Positions 57,000-64,000 of a stretch of 64,000 bases of DNA are shown here, one piece after another. Positions within the stretch are counted from its first letter, which is position 1. Each line of letters opens with the position of its first letter. A program made the position numbers and the translations under genes. This stretch comes from Balaenoptera acutorostrata (Eukaryota; Chordata; Mammalia; Artiodactyla; Balaenopteridae), in NCBI RefSeq assembly GCF_949987535.1, contig NC_080082.1, positions 27,445,164 through 27,509,163 of the forward strand. Direction: 5' to 3'. The notes under the pieces are model-generated. The model did not search any database. It saw only the letters and a program-made list of their open reading frames with translations, and was not told the origin of the DNA.

Positions 57000-57868
57000 A
57001 GCCCTTCATTACTAAATGATCCTGCCTAAAACCACTAATGAGATAAAAACCGGCACCCTATTTACTTTTTGAAGATTGGAACTGGCTGGAGGAGCAGCCA
57101 ATGAACTTCACTGGCCACACTGGTACCAGACACGCCACGCCCAAGCTTTTAATGCCTGTGGTGATTTGAGGACATGATTTGACCTGTCTTTTCCTGGATA
57201 GAACAGGCCATAGATGAAAGAGTTCTCCAACTGCTTTTTGTGGACTTTCAAATTATTGACTCCAGGAGCCCATTTCCCTTATGTAATTCTCAACAGGGTC
57301 TCACTGCATAAAGGGGGCCAGCCCTAACACCTGTGGAACTGCAACTCTGGCAGCGCCCCTGGCTGCAAAAAAAGAGTGGACTCAATGCCCATTTGGGTTC
57401 TATTTTCATTAAAACCCCATTAACTTGCTCTCTCAGAGCAATTAAAGTGTCCAGGCCTGAGGCTCTGCAGCGCTGTAGGAGGCGCTTTTTAAAAGTGAGC
57501 GTTCTGTTCTGTTCTGTTCTGATCACAGGTGGAGAACTTTCTTTTCAAAAGGACCCCCGGGGGTTGATGTCTCAGGCTCATTTCCAGCCCCAAGGTGGGT
57601 TTTCTTAACAGATAATTTGGCAACATCCTCTGCAGCTGGTTTTGAGTTAGCTGAGGTTGAAGATAATGTAATTTCCCTTCTACTTGGTGTTTTTTTCCTT
57701 TGTTTTTTGTTTGTTTGTTTGTTTTTGGCCTGATTTTTGTAACTCAAAACCAGTTTAAAGTCTTCCAATGAATGTTCATTCCTTCCACATCTTGTAAAAG
57801 TCTAAGCACTGCCCCAGGGCACACGGAGGCCAAGTGCGAAGTTTCACTTGGCAGAGCTGTAGAGATGC
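57000..57868. other. unassigned intergenic sequence
   Basis: Contains a (TTCTG)4 run at 57501-57521 and a (GTTT)n run near 57704-57726. No gene recognised. Confidence 0.4.
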
Positions 57869-57878
57869 ATTTGTCTCT

Positions 57879-58140
57879 TTTTTTTTTTAACATGTTTATT
57901 GGAGTATAATTGCTTTACAATGTTGTGTTAGTTTCTGCTGTATAACAAAATGAATCAGCTATACGTATACATATATCCCCATATCCCCTCCCTCTTGTCT
58001 CCCTCCCACCCTCCCTATCCCACCCCTCTGGGTGGTCACAAAGCACCGAGCTGATCTCCCTGTGCTATGCGGCTGCTTCCCACGAGCTATCTATTTTACA
58101 TTTGGTCGTGTCTATATGTCCATGCCACTCTCTCACTTTC
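57879..58140 (-). mobile_element. 5'-truncated L1 (3' UTR)
   Basis: Poly(T), then 'attggagtataattgcttta', 'aacaaaatgaatcagctata', 'gtgctatgcggctgcttccc' and 'catgccactctctcacttt' are the reversed young L1 3' UTR. A possible short TSD is 'tttgtctct' (57870-57878) versus 'tctgtctct' (58139-58147). Confidence 0.85.
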
Positions 58141-58369
58141 TGTCTCTACTCTTGCACCTTGAAATCAGCCAAACCCACGTGAGCCGGGCCCTGTCCTTCT
58201 TCCGTGCCCGGGTGGGGTGGGTGCGACCCGCTGGCCGCGGTGTGCCCCCATCACAGGACTCTGCATTTTAACACTGGGGCACATTATGGAGCTGGGCAGC
58301 TTGCAACTCAACCATTCAGTACATGAAGCATCTACTGGGTGCAGGCTTGGCTCTTTGTGCTCTGGGGGA

Positions 58370-58475
58370 TGCAGTAGGTCTGGGGTGGGGCCTGAGAACC
58401 CGCATTTCTAACAAATTCACAAGTGGTGCTTATGCTGTTGGTCTGGGGACCACACTTTGAGAATCACTGCTATAA
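58370..58475. mobile_element. MER5/MER20-like hAT fragment
   Basis: 'aacccgcatttctaacaaat', 'tggtctggggaccacacttt' and 'gagaatcactgc' match the end of a short hAT-Charlie element. Confidence 0.65.
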
Positions 58476-58479
58476 GATT

Positions 58480-59030
58480 TTGCTTAAATGTCACTCCCCT
58501 GGAGGCCCTCCCTTCCAGCCCCTCCGCCAACCTTGGGATGGCGCTTCGGCCATAGGCTCTCAGGCAATTTGTATGGCTTCTTGCTTGTGATGGTCTGGCC
58601 CCTGCTTCCTTCCCCCACTTCACTATCTGTCACTCTCATCCTTGCCCTCCATGCTCCTGTCACCCAGGCCTGCTTTCCCTTCCTCAGAATAGGCCAAGCC
58701 ACAGACCCCACTTCTGCCTGCCCCAGGACCTTGGCACTTGCTACCCTCACTGTCTGGAATGTTCTTCTCTGGGCTCTTCACCTGGCCAACTCCATATCCT
58801 AACTTAAGAGTGGCCTTCTATGAACCCAGTTTAAAGAAGGTCCCCTGAGGTGTTCCCCTTCACACGCCCTTTAATTCATATCACAGATCTTGTGTTAATC
58901 AGATCTAACCCCCCTTGAGAATGTAAACTCCACAAGGGCAGGCAGGAGTGACCATTCCACTCCCCACTGTAGACCCCGTGCCCAGCGCTGGCACAGGGTA
59001 GAGCATCACTGGAGAAGTGAAGGAATGGGA
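58480..59030 (+). mobile_element. L2 3' region
   Basis: 'tgcttaaatgtcactcccct', 'gtctggaatgttcttctctg', 'gagaatgtaaactccacaag' and 'ggcacagggtagagcatcac' are L2 3' text in order. The open frames here (58484-58802) are not genes. Confidence 0.75.
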
Positions 59031-59620
59031 TAAGTTTCTGCTCTCAGTGAAATCCACTTTGGAAGAGGCCGGAAAACCTGCCAGCCTTGCCCTGTGGGCT
59101 CTTCTTTCTGCAGACCTCCCTGCCATTAGGCCAACCATCAGCCACTCGGCACTTTGTTTTGAGCGAGGGGGTGGGGTGGGGATGGAGGGAGGCAGGGGAG
59201 GTTTGGGAACAGCCAAAGTTGCAGCTTAGACACATAATCAAATCCAGAGGGCTGCACTGTGTTCTGCCAATTGAGATACCAGATTAAGCAGGCCAAGGGC
59301 CCCTGGGGCAAGATGCCATGCAAAATAACTTTTCAAAAATAGCAACTTGTATCTCAGGAATGAGCATGAATTGTCAATGACATGAGCAGTGTTTTGAAAC
59401 AGAAAGAGGAGTCCTATTTATATTGCAGATAACAGTTACGCGATATAGGCATAACTTGGGCCAATTTTCCCAAAGGAGATGTTTAGGAGTGATGGTGTGG
59501 TGATGCCTGGAGAAGCTGTGTTGGAAGGACCAAAGCTGAAGAGAAAGACGCCTAGTGGTGTGGTGGGAAGAGGATGCCCATGGCTCCTGGCTGGGCTCTG
59601 CAGCTTTCTGGACAGTACAG
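59030..59620. other. unassigned intergenic sequence
   Basis: No gene or named repeat. Confidence 0.35.
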
Positions 59621-59624
59621 TGGA

Positions 59625-59890
59625 GCAGCTAAGATCCCTTCAGGATCAGCTGGATCAGGGTTCCAACCCTGGGCTCAACGCTTGTTGCTGTGTGACCTTG
59701 GGCAGTTGCTTAACCTCACTGAGCCCGTCTCTGTCTCTGGAAAATGAGGGGAAACAGTAATTTCTCTCTCAGGGTTGTAAAGAATAAACCAAAAAAAAAA
59801 AAAAGAATAAATGAAATAACAAGATAATGTGTATAAAGTGGGTATCGCAGTGCCTGGCACAGAGTAAGCACTCAATAAATAATAGATATC
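59625..59890 (+). repeat. MIR SINE with A-run insertion
   Basis: 'tgctgtgtgaccttgggcag', 'ctctgtctctggaaaatgag', 'cgcagtgcctggcacagagt' and 'agcactcaataaataata' are a near-full MIR. A run of about 14 A (near 59791-59804) interrupts it, with 'aagaataaa' on both sides, possibly another small poly(A)-type insertion. Confidence 0.85.
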
Positions 59891-59894
59891 ATTA

Positions 59895-60185
59895 GCTACA
59901 ACACTTAAACAATTTTAATTGTGATAAAAAAATAACCTAAAACTTACCATCTTAACCACTTTTAATGTACAGTTCAACAATGTTATATATAGTCACATTG
60001 TTGTGCAACAGATCTCTAGAACTTTCTCATCTTACAAAACTGAAACTCTTACATTTAGGTTTTTAACCCATTTTGAGTTAATTTTTGTATATGGTGTTAG
60101 GTAAGGGTCCAACTTCATTCTTCTATAGTAATACTTTTATATTGAAAAATTCCTCTTACCTATTTGTGCCTATTTTCTCTTTTAC
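59895..60185 (-). mobile_element. old L1 fragments
   Basis: 'taaaacttaccatcttaacc', 'gtacagttcaacaatgttat', 'ttgttgtgcaacagatctct' and then 'aacccattttgagttaattt' are well-known L1-derived phrases. Confidence 0.6.
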
Positions 60186-60200
60186 TGAAAAAAAGGTAGG

Positions 60201-60337
60201 GACGTCCTTGGTGGTCCAGTAGCTAAGGCTCCTCACTCCCAATGAAGGGGGCCAGGGTTCTATCCCTGGTCAGGGAACTAGATCCCACGTGCCACAACTC
60301 AGTGCAGCCAAATAAATAAATAAATAAATATTTAAAG
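60201..60337 (+). mobile_element. short CHRS SINE
   Basis: 'gacgtccttggtggtccagt', 'ccctggtcagggaactagat' and an (AAAT)n tail. TSD 'aaaaaaaggtagg' (60188-60200) versus 60339-60351, identical. Confidence 0.9.
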
Positions 60338-60366
60338 AAAAAAAAGGTAGGTTAAGAACTTTTCTA

Positions 60367-60687
60367 GGCTTCCCTGGTGGCGCAGTGGTTGAGAATCTGC
60401 CTGCTAATGCAGGGGACACAGCTTCGAGCCCTGGTCTAGGAAGATCCCACGTGCCGCGGAGCAACTAGGCCCGTGTGCCACAACTACTGAGCCTGCGCGT
60501 CTGGAGCCTGTGCTCCGCAACAAGAGAGGCCGCGACAGTGAGAGGCCAGCGCACCGCAATGAAGAGTGGCCCCCGCTTGCCGCAACTAGAGGAAGCCCTC
60601 GCACAGAAACGAAGACCCAACACAGCCAAATAAATAAATAAATAAATAAATAATAATTAAAGTTGCTAATAATTTTTTTTAAAAAAA
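60367..60687 (+). mobile_element. CHR SINE with perfect 13-bp TSD
   Basis: Cetacean-type full-length copy. TSD 'aagaacttttcta' at 60354-60366 and 60688-60700. It inserted 3 bp past the TSD of the preceding SINE. Confidence 0.95.
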
Positions 60688-60699
60688 AAGAACTTTTCT

Positions 60700-61500
60700 A
60701 TTCATCAAAAGATACTACAAAGAAAATTAAAAGACAAGCCACAAACTGGGAGATTTTTTACAACACAGATAACTGATAAAGGATTAGTATCCAGAATATT
60801 CCTATAGGTCAGTAAGAAAAAGACAAATGTCCTCATAGAAAAATGAGCAAGACACAAAAAGGAATTTCACAGAAGAGGAAGCATGAATGGCCAATGAACA
60901 TATAATAAAATATTCAGCCTCATTAGTGCTCAGGAAAATGCAAATCTACATCACTATGAGGTGCTATTTTATACCCATTAACTGGGCAAAAATTAAGAAA
61001 TCTAATAATGAGGACTCATACCGAGCAGATGGGAGAGTAAATCGGCACATTTTGGCAGCATCTTGTGCAGTTGAGCACTCACAGACCCTACAAGCCAGCA
61101 ATTTAACTTTTACGTGAAACTTACCCAAGAGCAACTCTTAAATAAATGATTCAGATGTGAGGACGAATGTGCATAGTGACAATGTCTGTAACAGAAAAAA
61201 GGACTGGAAACGAACCAAATGTCCAGTAATAAGAGGATGCTTATAGAAATCGTGGCATGTTCCCAGAATCGAGTAACATTCAGCAGTAAAAATGAACTGC
61301 AAAAACATGGTTGAAAGTTAAAACGTAAAATTGAGTGCAAGAAGCATGTGGGTGGCAGGGTATTATTTTGACAGAGTTCAAAACCAAATCAAAATAATAT
61401 TCATTAGATATATAAAACAAGGGATAATAAACATAAAACCCAGGACTGTGGTAACTCTGGGGGCGGGTGCAGCAGGAAACCATGCAAAAGGAACCAGAAG
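60700..61500 (+). mobile_element. old L1/HAL1 ORF2 3' fragment
   Basis: 'actgataaaggattagtatc', 'tgaatggccaatgaacatat', 'aaatgcaaatctacatcact' and 'cattcagcagtaaaaatgaa' follow the order of the end of L1-type ORF2. Many stops. Confidence 0.75.
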
Positions 61501-61649
61501 CATTGATTATATTCTAGAACTGAAGTGAGTGGAAGCTCCTGGGTATTCTTGTTATTACAGCACTTCATAATCTAAAGTTATGTTACTGGCATTCTTTTAC
61601 ATGTACTAAATATAACATGATAAAGAGTTATTTTACCAGCCTGTAAAAC

Positions 61650-63750
61650 AGTTAATTCTTACGGGCCCCTTCAGCTCTAAGCTATTGGGTAGCAGCTACC
61701 AATTTAGGGAGATTTGATAAGAAACTCTCCATTCTTCTACCATCTGTTTATTTTGGGAAGAATTTGGAAGGGGCAGGCGTGGCACTTCCTTTGAGGCCTC
61801 CAAAACAAATTCTGGGCACAAAACCCAGAGTAGAGGCTGGAGGTTTGTGAGAAGAGGCACAAAGAATGATCCTGTGGATGGGAGGGAGCGAGCTGGGTGA
61901 ACTGTGGCTGACCCGGCTCCCAGGCCATCCTCAAACTGGGAAAACTGTTTGGCTTGCACCTTCCTACACTGTGGCCCAAATCTGACAGGGAATGAGTGGG
62001 CCATCAGGCAGACACCTACCATCCATTACACTTCTAGAAGGCAACAGGTGTGGAATCACTGAACAAAGGGGTCCCACAGAGAATATTACTAAGAAGTCAC
62101 CCCTACACTATTTCTCTGTCTTCAGCTTCCCTTGGTTAAAGGCCATCTTGGTGGCCTGAAGACATAAGCTCTTTCCTGAGAGATTTATTTCACAATGTGG
62201 GTCCCCAAGGGAACTTGCCACATGGTGTGGATGACATCGAAGGAGGTGGGTATGCTTGAGCCTTAATTAAGCAAGGCAATTCGTCCACCTCCGTGTAACT
62301 CAGCTAAACGCTATTCTCTCGACAGATGCGTCTACAATAAGCCAAGACATTTTTTTCCTATGGTTTCTTTATTTTACTTGCAGCAGCAGAAAAGCCTTTT
62401 TAAAACACAATGGTCTATGGATATAACAGTCTTTCCAAATGGAGTGAGGTTTTTCAATTTTTATTGATTTCTTTTAAAAATGCCTTAAAAAGTAGAGAGC
62501 TTGATTATCCCTGCTGACTACACATGAACATGATGTATCGTGTTATATGGTGAGCTCTCCCTAAAAATCTTTAAAACGATCTAGAAATTCAGCCAGTAGA
62601 ATCCTCTGAAATGTTGTTGATCGAGGGCTGAGCTGGCTCAAAACCTGAGAAAACACTGCCTGCACTGCTCAGTGACAGGACGAGAAGCACTTTACTTAGT
62701 TGTTATCTGGTCTCTTGGATGAAGAAATGCGTGAACATAAAATGCTAAATTAGAAAATGACAGTGTCTTTTGAAAAGTTTTTTAAATGTTTTGCTCTTGA
62801 ACCTAAGAGATAGCCAAGCGCCAAGGCCTCTTGTTCCCATTAAGATAAAGCCACTCTCCCGGAACGACCGTTTGTCATCTCTCCCTCCAGTGACCCCGCC
62901 AACGGCGGCTTTTAACACTGGTTTCTGTCTTTCTTCAAGCACCAAAATGCCTCCTCACCACACCTGAATCTATTCATTGCCCCTGAATCTATACTTTTTA
63001 GCTCCTCATCTGCTTTCTGCATCCAAAGAAACCGTCTTCAGGGAAGAATTTTAGTTGCCAAAAGGGAGCCATGCAAATCATGTGAGAAGGCATGCAAATC
63101 ATGTGAGAATCCAAGAAACTTCTCTCTCAAGGGTGATACAGGAGCAGAGACTGTCATAAAGATACAAACCTCTGGGCTTTTTTCTTTTTTTTTAATTGGC
63201 CATAGGTGGGAGATGTTTGCAAGGATTAGCTGGTTCCCTGTGCTCCCTTTACGCATTCTGAAACAGTAGCAGTTCCCAGGCACTATTTTCAGAGCTCCGC
63301 TGACATTTGGTAATAATGTTAGGGTAGAAAGCCGTGCTCATTTTAAACTCATTTAGATACAAAGAAAATTAGCTAGTATGCGCCAGAAGTGAAAGGGGAG
63401 AATATCAAGTTACTGCCGTCAGACAGACAAAGGAGAAGTTTTAAGTAAAATGAAAGAGGCCTTTTCCCATCAGATGCAAGTACTGGGGAAAAAGTGAAAA
63501 TTTCAGGTGAAAAGCAAATACTCTGTCCCTTCTTAACTAGCTCACCAGCAGCTTGCTCCTGTGCAAGCCCTACTAGGCCCCTAGTTGGCCCCAGTTATGC
63601 AGCCCAATGCAACGACGCCTTTCTAATAAGCCTACCTTCTGAAATGAATATAGGGAAGAATCTAATGCTGTTTTGCTTCCCAAAATTGCTCTAAAAAATT
63701 ATTGCTCCCTAAATGCAACATAGAACTTTGGATTGGATTCTAGAACAGTA
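61650..63750. other. repeat-poor unique sequence
   Basis: The longest stretch outside the CpG island in which I recognise no mobile element. No exon is evident. The right part holds the duplicated octamer/E-box at 63070-63109. Candidate regulatory DNA only by absence of repeats. Confidence 0.4.
63070..63109 (+). promoter_or_regulatory. duplicated octamer plus E-box motif, period 21 bp
   Basis: 'catgcaaatcatgtgagaa' occurs perfectly at 63070-63088 and 63091-63109. Each copy holds ATGCAAAT (POU octamer) and CATGTG (E-box). Function is inferred from motif only. Confidence 0.5.
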
Positions 63751-63759
63751 AAAGGACAT

Positions 63760-63935
63760 TGGTGAAATCTGACTAAAGCCTGTGGCTTAGTCAGTAATAC
63801 TTGATAAACGTACCATGATTACATAAGACGTTAGGGAAAGCTGGGTGAAGGATATAGGGGAACTCTCTGTACTATCTTTACAACTATTCTACAAATCTGA
63901 AATTATTTCCAAATAAAAAAGTGTAACGAAATGAT
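63760..63935 (+). mobile_element. old L1M-type 3' end
   Basis: 'aagctgggtgaaggatatag', 'ctctgtactatctttacaac' and 'tgaaattatttccaaataaa' are an old L1 3' terminus. The same end appears at 21425-21535. Confidence 0.6.
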
Positions 63936-64000
63936 GCCCCTTGAGTTGACTTCACTCTGATCTCTGACAGATAGGAGGCCTCTGGCTTCTGGGCGTGGCC

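Noticed and set aside
1..64000. A novel multi-gene system, secondary-metabolite cluster or phage-like region
   Set aside because: The window is mammalian intron/intergenic DNA with one short exon. Nothing supports such a system.

Overview
This window is mammalian nuclear DNA, almost entirely non-coding. It comes from a whippomorph cetartiodactyl, most likely a whale or dolphin. The main evidence is 17 copies of the CHR/CHRS tRNA-derived SINE, many close to the cetacean-type consensus and with intact target-site duplications (TSDs). Young cetartiodactyl L1 tails are also present, and I saw no Bov-tA, ART2A, BovB or porcine PRE-1 elements. The species call is inference from repeat content.

The only functional protein-coding sequence I can support is one short exon on the minus strand (15018-15054) inside a strong CpG island (about 14690-16170). 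It encodes twelve residues beginning MKVLGHK and ends in a phase-1 splice donor. It matches my recollection of an alternative first coding exon of NDRG4. If so, 1-15017 is NDRG4 intron 1 and 15300-64000 is upstream intergenic DNA. I found no other NDRG4 exon.

There is one clear processed pseudogene: a nearly full-length HMGN1 retrocopy (44973-46265, minus) with a perfect 11-bp TSD, one frameshift and a retained CpG-rich 5' UTR. Next to it is a 2.9-kb L1 (42009-44910) with an open ORF1 and broken ORF2. It ends in a poly(A) tract just after an internal AATAAA and is flanked by a TSD, so it looks like the insertion of a prematurely polyadenylated L1 RNA.

Layout: 1-14.7 kb is intron-like DNA with old L1/L2/MIR/LTR pieces and several very short L1-type insertions. 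14.7-16.2 kb is the promoter island. 16.2-31 kb is a SINE-rich stretch including a same-site tandem SINE pair. 31-35 kb holds L1 insertions, one with a composite microsatellite, and a Tigger-like DNA transposon. 40-46.3 kb holds SINEs, the young L1 and the HMGN1 retrocopy. 46.9-51.5 kb is an old L1 broken up by an LTR, a SINE and an unidentified minus-strand insert. 51.5-64 kb is old repeats, two adjacent SINEs and a repeat-poor 2-kb stretch (61.65-63.75 kb) with a duplicated octamer/E-box motif.

I found no undescribed multi-gene system. The unusual content is a compact series of L1-machinery products with readable junctions: a poly(A)-only insertion, an L1 tail of about 25 nt, a double-poly(A) tail, a premature poly(A) copy, a retrocopy and same-site SINEs. 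Old repeat family names are from memory and edges are approximate unless a TSD is stated.
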